Numbered from the stretch's first letter, positions 1 to 6,160 are shown. The stretch is DNA of 7,975 nucleotides from CAMLDH01 sp966250375 (GCA_966250375.1 CBINHE010000149.1:1-7975), one strand, 5' to 3'. Numbers and translations: made by a program. Notes: generated by a model from the letters alone, not told the origin.

Positions 1-108
1 GCCGCCAATCCGCGACGACCGGTCGCACAGGGATTTGGAGCACCAGAGGCGCGGACGCCCTCGCCCACGCGACCCGTCAGTCCCCAACATGTGGGAGTGC
101 GCTCGTAA
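1..108 (+). CDS. Possible 3' end of a CDS cut by the window edge
   Basis: Frame 1 is open from the first base to a TAA at 106-108, giving 35 residues rich in proline and arginine (for example the stretch RPVAQGFGAPEARTPSPTRP). The start lies outside the window. The stop falls 77 bp inside the probable IS21-type element end at 185, which is where the last gene of such an element (istB) would stop. The residues themselves do not resemble an IstB or IstA C-terminus that I recognise, so the assignment rests only on position. It could equally be a chance open frame in GC-rich DNA. Confidence 0.25.
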   Translation, partial: AANPRRPVAQGFGAPEARTPSPTRPVSPQHVGVRS

Positions 109-382
109 GAATGTAGTTGCAGTTAATTCTGGTCGAAAAAGCCGCTGAATGCAGGTCGGACCGTTTTTGAATGCAGGTCGCTACAGTTATTGAATGAACC
201 TGAATTATTTCCTCGAGTTGTGGATCTTCGTCGACATTAATTCTAACTTCACCAAGTGTTATCGCATTATCCCAGCGTAGCTCGTAATTTCGTACTGGAT
301 ACTCTTGGCTCTGCGCATGCACTGTGAGGGTGGCCGAGGAAAAGGTGGCTAAGAAAACAAGAGTGAGCAATGTGTTTTTCAT
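77..382 (-). pseudogene. Small secreted protein gene, 3' end replaced by an IS21-type end
   Basis: The chosen start is ATG at 382 (MKNTLLTL...), because the residues after it form a classic Sec signal peptide: K2, a hydrophobic core of about 12 residues, and a probable cleavage after VHA near residue 23. The frame is open further upstream, but that extension runs into the 472-632 element and is not protein-like. The mature part (EYPVRNYELRWDNAITLGEV...) continues to about residue 66, where the reading frame crosses the element edge at 185. The last 35 or so codons come from insertion sequence DNA and end at 77. I do not recognise the family. The product would be periplasmic or exported if made; the native C-terminus is lost, so I call it a disrupted gene. 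The ribosome binding site is weak (CGAG about 10 bases upstream of the ATG). Confidence 0.5.
123..180. repeat. Three iterated repeats at the IS21-type end
   Basis: TGAATGCAGGTCG occurs exactly at 146-158 and 168-180, a 22-bp period. A third degenerate copy (TTAATTCTGGTCG, 10 of 13 bases matching) lies at 123-135, a further 23 bp inward. Period of about two helical turns and position next to a TG...CA terminus fit multiple transposase-binding sites of an IS21-family end. Three copies are too few and too short for a CRISPR. Confidence 0.6.
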
Positions 383-471
383 TTCATTTTCTCGTCGGAA
401 CCGGAAATTTCCGTTATTCAAAAGAGTTCTTGGTATTTTTTGGCAGGCCCGGGTATCTGTCCATCTTCTAC

Positions 472-632
472 TGTTGACGCGCATTGAAAATTGACCAGAA
501 TTCAAGCATTTTTCTCATTGAAAATTGACCATACCAAAGCCTCGAAGAATCAAAGCAGTAAAAGCTTTACGGCTTCATCACTTGGTCAATTTCAATTGCA
601 AAAGTATGGTCAATTTTCAGTACGCGCCAACA
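472..632. mobile_element. 161-bp MITE-like relic with IS21-type inverted ends
   Basis: The ends are inverted repeats of 26 bases: 472-497 starts TGTTGACGCGCATTG, and the reverse complement of 607-632 starts TGTTGGCGCGTACTG. They match at 23 of 26 positions, including a run of 13 (TGAAAATTGACCA). A second copy of ATTGAAAATTGACCA sits inside the left end at 517-531, and a matching inverted copy (one base shorter) lies at 583-596. TG...CA termini plus iterated inner repeats are the hallmark of IS21-family ends. Only about 50 bp lie between the inner repeats, so there is no transposase: this is an internally deleted or miniature derivative. No target-site duplication is evident (flanks TCTAC and CGCCA). 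The repeat sequence differs from that at 123-180, so the two elements are different. Confidence 0.7.
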
Positions 633-1070
633 CGCCACTGCAAGCAAAGGCAGAACAAGCAGCAATATCAGCAATAAATTCTTGAATCGCCGAGGCGGTG
701 TTTGGTTGTGTCGTAGTGTGATGGACCAAGGTAATGTCCAAGAGAAGTCGGCAACCTATCCCAGAATTAACTGCAGTACGTCAACAACCGGAGCGCCCGC
801 TCAACATACTGCCAACACAGACGGTCAACCCGACCCATTAGTGGTGCAAAGCTGCAGTTCGAGCCTCGATTGGGGGATGACTGCTGAACAAAGACACAAG
901 CCCATCGCCACTCGCGATCCCAATCCCGGAGGGTGCAATGCAGTAATCATTGATGGCTTGGCCGAGCAAGTCTAAAAACGAGTATTTGTTTGTTCTGTTT
1001 TTCCGAACATACCTAGCCAGTCTATTGGCTTATTCGTGAGGCAGATAGACGATATTATTGCCGGGCGCTG

Positions 1071-1089
1071 CTCTTGCCATAGGCAAGAG
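1071..1089. other. Perfect 8-bp inverted repeat with 3-base loop
   Basis: CTCTTGCC, loop ATA, GGCAAGAG. It lies about 115 bp upstream of the preferred ftsH start. There is no T-run after it on either strand, so it is not a standard intrinsic terminator. It could be a hairpin in the ftsH leader or an operator; nothing in the sequence decides. Confidence 0.3.
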
Positions 1090-1170
1090 AGCATCCAAGC
1101 AGCACCACCGATTGAACGGAACGACCGTATAGTAGATTTGCTTGCCGCTCTTTTTCGAGAAAAACGTACG

Positions 1171-1186
1171 GACGAAGAATTTCGTC
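1171..1186. other. Inverted repeat just upstream of the ftsH start
   Basis: GACGAA, loop GAAT, TTCGTC: a 6-bp stem ending 20 bases before the preferred GTG start and immediately before the alternative TTG at 1188. If translation began at TTG, its only purine-rich box (GAAGAA, 1174-1179) would be locked in this hairpin, which argues for the GTG. A regulatory role is possible but unproven. Confidence 0.3.
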
Positions 1187-1196
1187 ATTGACATTT

Positions 1197-1200
1197 AGGA
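1197..1200 (+). promoter_or_regulatory. Shine-Dalgarno AGGA that decides the ftsH start
   Basis: AGGA is followed by five bases and GTG at 1206. It is the best-placed ribosome binding site near the ftsH N-terminus and favours GTG 1206 over TTG 1188. Confidence 0.5.
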
Positions 1201-1205
1201 ACTTA

Positions 1206-3077
1206 GTGAACCCCAAATATTTACAACCCGCAATCTGGGCGGCGATCACCTTTGCCATCTTCGTCGCCTTCACACAATTCAACAGCGCAGCCACCCCAAC
1301 TGTCGCGCCGATTTCGTACTCCGAATTCTTGGCGGAAGTCAAAGCGAAAACGATTAGGGAAGTCGTGATCGAAGGAACGAAGATCGTTGCCATCACCAAT
1401 AATGGTTCCGTACTGAATACGACGACGACCATGCTGGATCGCGGCTTGATCAACGACTTGATCGAGAGCGGTATCAAGTTCGACGTCAAGTACCCGGAAG
1501 GCCCTTCTTTCCTGTCTCAGGTCTTCATTTCCTGGTTTCCGATGCTGCTGATGATCGGCGTCTGGATTTTCTTCATGCGCAAGTCGCAAGGCGGTGGCAA
1601 GGGCGGCATATTCTCGATGGGAAAATCCAAGGCACGCATGCAGGACGAACACTCCAACCTGGTGAGTTTCGCTGACGTCGCCGGCTGCGACGAGGCCAAG
1701 GAAGAGGTCGAAGAGATCGTTGAGTTCCTTCGCGACCCCCGCAAATTCCAGCACCTTGGGGGCCGCATTCCGCACGGTGTATTGCTGGTCGGTCCGCCCG
1801 GGACCGGCAAGACCTTGCTGGCACGTGCCATCGCCGGCGAAGCGAAGGTGCCGTTCTTTACGATATCGGGATCGGACTTTGTTGAAATGTTTGTTGGCGT
1901 TGGTGCATCACGGGTGCGCGACATGTTTGAAACTGCCAAAAAACATGCGCCATGCATCGTGTTCATCGACGAGATCGACGCCGTCGGACGCGCACGCGGC
2001 AGCGGCATGGGAGGCGGCAACGATGAGCGCGAACAGACGCTGAACCAGATGCTGGTCGAGATGGATGGTTTCGAGCCGAATGCCGGTGTCATCGTGATTG
2101 CGGCGACGAACCGGGCGGATGTACTGGACAAGGCGCTGCTGCGTCCGGGCCGCTTCGACCGCCAAGTGATGGTCGGCTTGCCGGACATTCGCGGCCGCGA
2201 ACAAATTTTGCATGTCCATATGCGCAAGATACCGATATCGATGGATGTGCAAGCCAACGTGCTGGCGCGCGGAACTCCAGGCTTTTCCGGCGCAGAACTG
2301 GCCAACCTGGTGAATGAAGCGGCATTGTTTGCTGCCCGACGCAACAAGCAGTTGGTCGACATGCAGGATTTCGAGGATGCGAAAGACAAGATCGTGATGG
2401 GCCCGGAACGAAAATCCGCCGTCATGCGCGAAGAAGAACGGCGCAACACTGCGTATCACGAGTCGGGCCATGCAGTGGTCGCCAAACTGCTGCCGAAGGC
2501 AGATCCAGTGCATAAAGTGACTATCATGCCGCGCGGCTATGCGCTCGGCCTGACCTGGCAATTGCCCGAGCATGATCAAGTGAACATGTACAAGGACAAG
2601 ATGCTCGAAAACATCGCGATCCTGTTTGGCGGGCGGATTGCGGAAGAAATCTTCATGAATCAGAAATCGACCGGCGCTTCGAATGACTTCGAGCGTGCGA
2701 CCAAGCTTTCGCGCGCAATGGTCACCCGTTTCGGGATGTCGGAAGCGTTGGGCACCATGGTGTACGCAGACGATAACCAGAACGCAGGCTTTGGCACTTC
2801 ATCGAAGTCTGTGTCCGAGGAGACGCAGCAAAAAGTCGATGAAGCAATTCGCGACATTCTGGACCGCCAGTACGCATTGGCACGCAACCTGCTGGAAGCC
2901 AATCGGGACAAAGTCGAAGCAATGACCAAGGCGCTGCTCGAGTGGGAGACCGTCGATGCAGAGCAGATCAACGACATCATGGCTGGCAACGAGCCGCGTC
3001 TGCCGAAGTACGTTGCATCCGAGACGAGAGCCGTCCGGCCTAGCCCCATGCCGCCGAATGCGGCCGCTCCAATCTGA
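1206..3077 (+). CDS. ftsH: ATP-dependent zinc metalloprotease FtsH (complete, probable second copy)
   Basis: FtsH is a hexameric, membrane-anchored AAA+ protease that extracts and degrades membrane and short-lived cytosolic proteins. With the GTG start the product is 623 residues, close to the 644 of E. coli. The order is complete: membrane helix about 8-25, a periplasmic domain of about 80 residues, membrane helix about 105-124, then the AAA module with Walker A GPPGTGKT (196-203), pore loop FVG (229-231), Walker B FIDEID (253-258) and second region of homology ending RPGRFDR (313-319). The peptidase has the zinc motif HESGH (418-422) and the third ligand Asp 494 in TGASND. No ftsJ/rlmE or folP, its usual chromosomal neighbours, is present; it stands alone between insertion sequence remains. 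The segment after VTRFGMSE reads YADDNQNAGFG, lacking the EVFLG typical of the housekeeping protein, so I infer a paralogue. TTG at 1188 is the alternative start. Confidence 0.95.
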   Translation: MNPKYLQPAIWAAITFAIFVAFTQFNSAATPTVAPISYSEFLAEVKAKTIREVVIEGTKIVAITNNGSVLNTTTTMLDRGLINDLIESGIKFDVKYPEGPSFLSQVFISWFPMLLMIGVWIFFMRKSQGGGKGGIFSMGKSKARMQDEHSNLVSFADVAGCDEAKEEVEEIVEFLRDPRKFQHLGGRIPHGVLLVGPPGTGKTLLARAIAGEAKVPFFTISGSDFVEMFVGVGASRVRDMFETAKKHAPCIVFIDEIDAVGRARGSGMGGGNDEREQTLNQMLVEMDGFEPNAGVIVIAATNRADVLDKALLRPGRFDRQVMVGLPDIRGREQILHVHMRKIPISMDVQANVLARGTPGFSGAELANLVNEAALFAARRNKQLVDMQDFEDAKDKIVMGPERKSAVMREEERRNTAYHESGHAVVAKLLPKADPVHKVTIMPRGYALGLTWQLPEHDQVNMYKDKMLENIAILFGGRIAEEIFMNQKSTGASNDFERATKLSRAMVTRFGMSEALGTMVYADDNQNAGFGTSSKSVSEETQQKVDEAIRDILDRQYALARNLLEANRDKVEAMTKALLEWETVDAEQINDIMAGNEPRLPKYVASETRAVRPSPMPPNAAAPI

Positions 3078-3337
3078 ATATAGGTCGCACAACCTTGCTG
3101 AAGGATGTGGTCCGGTACTGTCAAGTTGCTGAAAGGGGTGAAAATCGGTAGCGTTGCTGGATGAGAAAATGTGACCTGTATCGCGGATTTCGCTATCCTG
3201 CCGCCATCATCAGCGGCGTTGTTGCCAACTGATTGCGGGTTCTTTTGGGCACTGAATTTGTCTGGAACCCGCAGCCCATCTACGATTGCGGTCCTCGTCA
3301 TGAACTACGCTAAAATCCGATCGCTTTGGCGGTCGAG
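3078..3337. other. Intergenic stretch between ftsH and the transposase pseudogene
   Basis: No coding sequence is supported here. No GC-rich hairpin with a T-run follows ftsH, so I see no intrinsic terminator. An inverted repeat TGCGGGTTC (3234-3242) / GAACCCGCA (3265-3273) lies near the proposed left end of the IS5-type element. TAAAAT at 3311-3316 could be a -10 box for the transposase, but its -35 partner is poor. Confidence 0.4.
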
Positions 3338-4142
3338 ATGGCGCAAAGTCAACACTGGCAATGGATTCCGACGCATTTGAGCCTCGCGCAGTTTACGCAA
3401 TTTGTCTTGCCCCATCTGATCGTCGGGGCTCGCGGCCCGGCGCCAAAACTGACCTTGCATGCGATCTTCAACTACCTCTTGCGGCTGCTGTATATGGGTT
3501 GCCAATGGCAAGAACTGCCGATCGCAACAGGTCCGGATGGCCGTCCTGAAATTCATTACACGCGCATTTACCGGATGTTCCGGTACTGGCAAGCGCAGGG
3601 CTGTTTTGACCGGATCTTCACCGGTTCGGTCGCCGCGCTGCAGGCCGCGAATTTGCTCGACACCAACGTCATCCACGGCAAAAGGCGGCGACAAGGTCGT
3701 CGCCTTCTGTAATCGGCACTGCAACGTGATCGCGCCGTTCGTTTCGGCGCCCGGCAACCGCAACGAATCGCCGCTGTTGCGCGACGCGTTGCCGCAGGTC
3801 ACGCGCATCGCTCGCGCCGTCGGCTTCTGCCTACGCGACAGCATCGTCAGCCTCGACGGCGTCTACGATTGCCGGTCGAACCGCAAGGCCATATTCAATC
3901 GCGGCAGGACGCCCAACATCAACCCCAATCCGCGCGCCAGGAAAACATCCAGGCGTGGCCGCAAGCCGTTGTTCGATCCCGCCATCTTCGAAGAGCGTTT
4001 TCGCACCATCGAGCGCGTGTTTGCCTGGGAAGATAAATTCCGGCGCCTGCTGCTGCGTTTCGAGCGCCTCAGTGCGCTGCATTACGCGTTCAAGACCTTG
4101 GCCTATACGATGATCAACTTGCGGCATTTCTGCCGCCGGTAA
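3338..4142 (+). pseudogene. IS5-family transposase, broken by internal deletion and frameshift
   Basis: A DDE transposase in two frames. The first part starts at ATG 3338 (MAQSQHWQWIPTHLSL...) and carries the N-terminal IS5-type domain (LLRLLYMGCQWQELP) up to LLDTNVIHG, whose Asp is the probable first catalytic residue. The frame then shifts at about 3680. The second part resumes with KGGDKVVAFCNRHCNVIAPF and continues through VSLDGVYD (second Asp) and RFRTIERVFAW (catalytic Glu region) to TAA at 4140-4142. From memory of related transposases, about 20-25 residues normally separate HG from GDKVV (a segment containing KKGGDN and SGHK), so this is a deletion rather than a simple slip; programmed frameshifting is therefore unlikely. 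The short repeat GGCGAC(AA) may have mediated it. The element cannot move by itself. Confidence 0.85.
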
Positions 4143-4327
4143 ATCGACGCTCACGCTTTTCCCTGATGGCGCATTGCGCCAGGATGACGCACGCCAGCAC
4201 CATCGTAAAACCGGCCGGGTCGTACGCGCAACGGCCAATAATTCGCGCCGTCATCTCTCTTGCTGCAGGTTTCGCTTTCCGCATCGACACCGTCTCGCCG
4301 ACGGCGGTCAATACCCGCAACGAGTTG
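4143..4327. other. Non-coding tail of the IS5-type element
   Basis: No gene is supported. It contains the near-perfect palindrome GGCGCATTGCGCC (4168-4180) and a short CCGTC/GACGG hairpin near 4290-4305, neither followed by a T-run on either strand. A terminator for the minus-strand operon that ends at 4328 is therefore not evident. Confidence 0.35.
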
Positions 4328-4516
4328 TTAGTGAATCTTGATTATCAATCCGGCGATCGCAATTGCCGTGCCGGCTAACCACTTCCACTCACGCGAGCAG
4401 AACTTCACGCAGTTGCGAATTACTTGAGCTGACCAATGCGGACGATCTGGCACTAGGTGAGTCTCCCAGAACGAGACTTCTCTACCATCGCCCCACCATT
4501 TACGAAGCCAATTCAT
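4328..4516 (-). CDS. Small tryptophan-rich protein with C-terminal membrane segment
   Basis: The product has 62 residues, seven of them Trp (W3, W7, W8, W17, W28, W44, W46). The N-terminal 40 or so residues are polar and likely cytosolic; residues 46-59 (WLAGTAIAIAGLII) form one short hydrophobic helix ending with KIH, as in a tail-anchored or single-span protein. The start is ATG 4516 with AGGA seven bases upstream, fused to the stop of the nuclease gene (TATAGGA), so the two are very probably co-translated (9-bp gap). The family is not recognised by name. Its pairing with a nuclease suggests a membrane partner, regulator or effector, which is inference. The stop codon directly abuts the proposed IS5-type end at 4327, so the original C-terminus might have been slightly longer. 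Confidence 0.7.
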   Translation of the reverse strand: MNWLRKWWGDGREVSFWETHLVPDRPHWSAQVIRNCVKFCSREWKWLAGTAIAIAGLIIKIH

Positions 4517-4523
4517 TCGCTTT

Positions 4524-4527
4524 TCCT
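4524..4527 (-). promoter_or_regulatory. Shine-Dalgarno fused to a stop codon (nuclease to membrane protein)
   Basis: On the minus strand TATAGGAAAAGCGAATG holds the nuclease stop TAG, the AGGA box overlapping it and the ATG of the 62-residue gene. This supports translational coupling and fixes the downstream start. Confidence 0.6.
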
Positions 4528-5449
4528 ATAGCCGATCCACTTCGATTGCATTGGGAACGTACTCAAAATCCACTGAACGCACCGTCATTCGAACTTCGAT
4601 GAATCCTGTTGGCTTCCTGGCTCTCTCAGATCTTGGCTGCCACTGAGAAAAGTCCATCGGCACAGCATCGGTCTTAACCGTTGACCCAGGTGCAAAGGTT
4701 GCCTGCTTAGCCTCCCAGTCAAAAAAACCTGTTCCGCTGAGGCCCACAAATCGTTCAAGCATGTCACAGACACGCTCCGCCATAAAAGTGATGCCGGTAC
4801 AGAGGTACTCTTCACCATCTCGCACCGAAATCATCTGTGGAATGTCGAACTTGGCGTCAATTCCCACCCATCCCAAGTCGGGGATCTCATCCTGGTTATC
4901 GAGAAGATGATTGGTGAACCAATCAATAACCTTTTTACCTTGGATTGTTACATCCGTTGCAGAAAAGTGAATGGGTTCGATTGGCTCATTAAAAAAATGA
5001 AGAGTCATCCTGATCTGCGCCCAGCGCGTGATATCCGCTTCCCAGTGCGTACCTATGAGGAAAAGCTTATTGGCAGGGTCATCGGTGATGACTGAGAGGG
5101 CCTGAATTCCGTAGTGCTTACACTTTTCGAGCGCTGGTTTGCTGAAGCCACGGCGCGACATGAGGATCTTGAAGTTCGCGTTGATGTCCTGCGCCTTGGT
5201 AACGAAGGAATCGATCTCTGGCGTGCCGACCTTCCGTCCCAAGTCTTTACACTCGATGACGCCCAACATTCTCTGCCCGGCAAAGGTGCCGCGAACGACA
5301 ACGTCAAACTGACGATCGTGACCCAATCGGTCTTTCAAGATCTCGTTGTGCGTAACGACCGACGCGGGATCGATCTGCGCCTGGATGGCAGCAACGACCT
5401 TTTCAAAGGCGATGCCTGGTTGCTCGACGGAGGGTTGATGTGCCTTCAT
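4526..5449 (-). CDS. Mrr-like restriction endonuclease, PD-(D/E)XK fold
   Basis: With ATG 5449 the product has 307 residues. The N-terminal domain (about 10-125) has the PD-(D/E)XK layout: a helix with Glu 16 (AFEKVVAAI), RQFDVVV with Asp 49, then the strand GVIECKD with Glu 66 and Lys 68, followed by KVGTPEIDSFVTKAQDINAN and RGFSKPALEKCKHYGI, which I recognise from Mrr-like restriction endonuclease proteins. All catalytic residues expected are present, so it should be an active DNA nuclease. Residues from about 135 on form a C-terminal domain of unknown function, possibly for sensing or specificity. TTG at 5467 would add six residues; neither start has a good Shine-Dalgarno. The gene is followed after 9 bp by the membrane protein gene and preceded by a 73-bp gap (from ATG) with a possible promoter. 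Likely role is defence against foreign DNA, but no methyltransferase is present, as in modification-dependent (type IV) or other nuclease systems. Confidence 0.8.
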   Translation of the reverse strand: MKAHQPSVEQPGIAFEKVVAAIQAQIDPASVVTHNEILKDRLGHDRQFDVVVRGTFAGQRMLGVIECKDLGRKVGTPEIDSFVTKAQDINANFKILMSRRGFSKPALEKCKHYGIQALSVITDDPANKLFLIGTHWEADITRWAQIRMTLHFFNEPIEPIHFSATDVTIQGKKVIDWFTNHLLDNQDEIPDLGWVGIDAKFDIPQMISVRDGEEYLCTGITFMAERVCDMLERFVGLSGTGFFDWEAKQATFAPGSTVKTDAVPMDFSQWQPRSERARKPTGFIEVRMTVRSVDFEYVPNAIEVDRL

Positions 5450-5491
5450 GCAAGTCAAATGCTGCAATTTTTTTGCTTTACTGTTACTTTA

Positions 5492-5521
5492 TAAATACGG
5501 GGCGCAGCTTTTCCTCGACAA
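5492..5521 (-). promoter_or_regulatory. Possible internal promoter before the nuclease gene
   Basis: On the minus strand TTGTCG (5516-5521) is separated by 18 bases from TATTTA (5492-5497). Both boxes are imperfect. The gap here (73 bp to the ATG) is, with 6828-6905, one of only two gaps over 70 bp in the operon, and the nuclease lacks a clear Shine-Dalgarno. Separate transcription of the nuclease and membrane pair is therefore plausible but not shown. Confidence 0.22.
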
Positions 5522-5522
5522 T

Positions 5523-6152
5523 TCATGAATAGGACTTGTGGCACCACTTCGCCTTCTTGCCGCTACCGCACCGACACGGTAGGTATGGGCCGAATACTGG
5601 GAATCGATGCGCGATCTGTTGATGCGCGGCGAACATGCGATTTTCAATCTGCTCATGTTCTCGAACTGCAGCCCCGCTAAGTTGGATCTTCCCATGTTGC
5701 TCGGCTCGCTCACCTCGATTCAAAAACTCGAATAATTCATCGAAACCACGCAGGTATAGCTCCACTTCGGGATCGTCCTTTATCGTTCGACGCACGTTGT
5801 TCACTTGGCGTTCGCAGTACACAGCGTCAGGTGTCGGTAGAAACAGAATCCGCGCCGTAGGTCGCGCTTTCAGCGCAATGTCCAGATAGTCACCATCCGG
5901 GGATAGCCAAACAGCATGGAACTCGGCTTCCACGAACAGCCCAGGCATCTCCCACAGCGACCACCCCATCACTCGAATACCGCCACTGAGATGAACCTGC
6001 TCGTCTACTAAATGAAAGCATTCATTGGCGGGGGCGTCAGGCAGAGGCTTGACGTCAACATATAGCGGCGGCACGCCTGGAGCTAACTGTTCACAAAGCG
6101 CAGCAAGCGTAGTATTGATTTCTGCTGGTGTGACAGGATGTTGATAGCGCAT
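5523..6152 (-). CDS. SEC-C zinc-motif protein
   Basis: The product has 209 residues. The C-terminus carries a SEC-C motif: C193, C195, GSGKKAKW, C204, H205, the zinc-binding tail first known from SecA and found on many accessory and mobile-element proteins, where it is thought to mediate protein or nucleic-acid contacts. The N-terminal part contains SGGIRVMGWSLWEMPGLFVE and EAEFHAVWLSPDGDYLDI, a conserved block that I associate with other SEC-C proteins but whose function is unknown. The start is ATG 6152 with AAAGGA eight bases upstream; that box overlaps the TAA of the acetyltransferase gene (TAAAGGA), so translation is likely coupled. No membrane segment or signal peptide is visible. The enzymatic role, if any, cannot be read from the sequence. 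Confidence 0.75.
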   Translation of the reverse strand: MRYQHPVTPAEINTTLAALCEQLAPGVPPLYVDVKPLPDAPANECFHLVDEQVHLSGGIRVMGWSLWEMPGLFVEAEFHAVWLSPDGDYLDIALKARPTARILFLPTPDAVYCERQVNNVRRTIKDDPEVELYLRGFDELFEFLNRGERAEQHGKIQLSGAAVREHEQIENRMFAAHQQIAHRFPVFGPYLPCRCGSGKKAKWCHKSYS

Positions 6153-6160
6153 CTTTGTTT

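Larger units (their letters stand above)
1..185. mobile_element. Right-hand end of an IS21-type insertion sequence (partial)
   Basis: Read on the minus strand from 185, the DNA begins TGTAGCGACCTGCATTC and then repeats GACCTGCATTC further in. IS21-family elements typically end in TG...CA and carry several iterated copies of a transposase-binding repeat just inside each end, and both features are seen here. The edge at 185 also coincides with the point where a minus-strand gene for a secreted protein stops looking like a natural sequence. The other end and the transposase genes would lie before position 1, so the family call is inferred from end structure alone. Confidence 0.5.
633..1187. other. 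Non-coding stretch of about 550 bp, no supported gene
   Basis: An open frame at 682-975 exists on the plus strand, but its composition (many S, T, P, Q, no hydrophobic pattern) and lack of a ribosome binding site make it unconvincing. Two small inverted repeats (1071-1089, 1171-1186) are listed separately. The right part, from about 980, is the only place a promoter for ftsH can lie. A weak TTGAAC box is at 1112-1117 with TAGATT at 1133-1138 (15-bp spacing), too poor to call. The stretch may be decayed insertion sequence or gene DNA. Confidence 0.5.
3226..4327. mobile_element. IS5-family insertion sequence remnant, ends tentative
   Basis: The element is defined by the transposase pseudogene at 3338-4142. 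Its ends are proposed from one pair of imperfect inverted repeats: CAACTGATTGCGGGT at 3226-3240, and the reverse complement of 4313-4327, CAACTCGTTGCGGGT, matching at 13 of 15 positions. The resulting 1.1 kb is in the IS5-family size range. A match this good between two flanks of about 200 bases could still arise by chance a few percent of the time, and no target duplication is visible, so the boundaries are weak even though the element itself is not. Confidence 0.4.

Noticed and set aside
123..180. Possible CRISPR-like array
   Set aside because: Only three short copies with spacers of about 10 bases, at a TG...CA terminus; it fits transposase-binding repeats.
491..685. Open frame of 64 codons across the 161-bp element
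   Set aside because: It is built from the element's own inverted repeats, so the protein-like look is an effect of repeat sequence.
682..975. Open frame of 97 codons on the plus strand
   Set aside because: No ribosome binding site, low-complexity S/T/P/Q-rich composition and no domain pattern; it lies in probable decayed DNA.
1071..1089. Intrinsic terminator
   Set aside because: The 8-bp stem has no following T-run on either strand and its loop is only three bases.
1055..2579. Several long minus-strand open frames opposite ftsH
   Set aside because: They are antisense shadows of a GC-rich coding gene; the plus-strand frame has full FtsH motifs.
4114..4320. Minus-strand open frame of 68 codons containing RIIGRCAYDPAGF
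   Set aside because: Briefly resembled a transposase fragment, but no second motif supports it and it overlaps the transposase pseudogene tail and the proposed IS end.
4166..4378. Plus-strand open frame of 70 codons
   Set aside because: No domain or ribosome binding site, and it overlaps the better supported minus-strand membrane-protein gene.
5114..5494. Plus-strand open frame of 126 codons opposite the nuclease gene
   Set aside because: The minus strand carries the nuclease catalytic motifs; this is its shadow.
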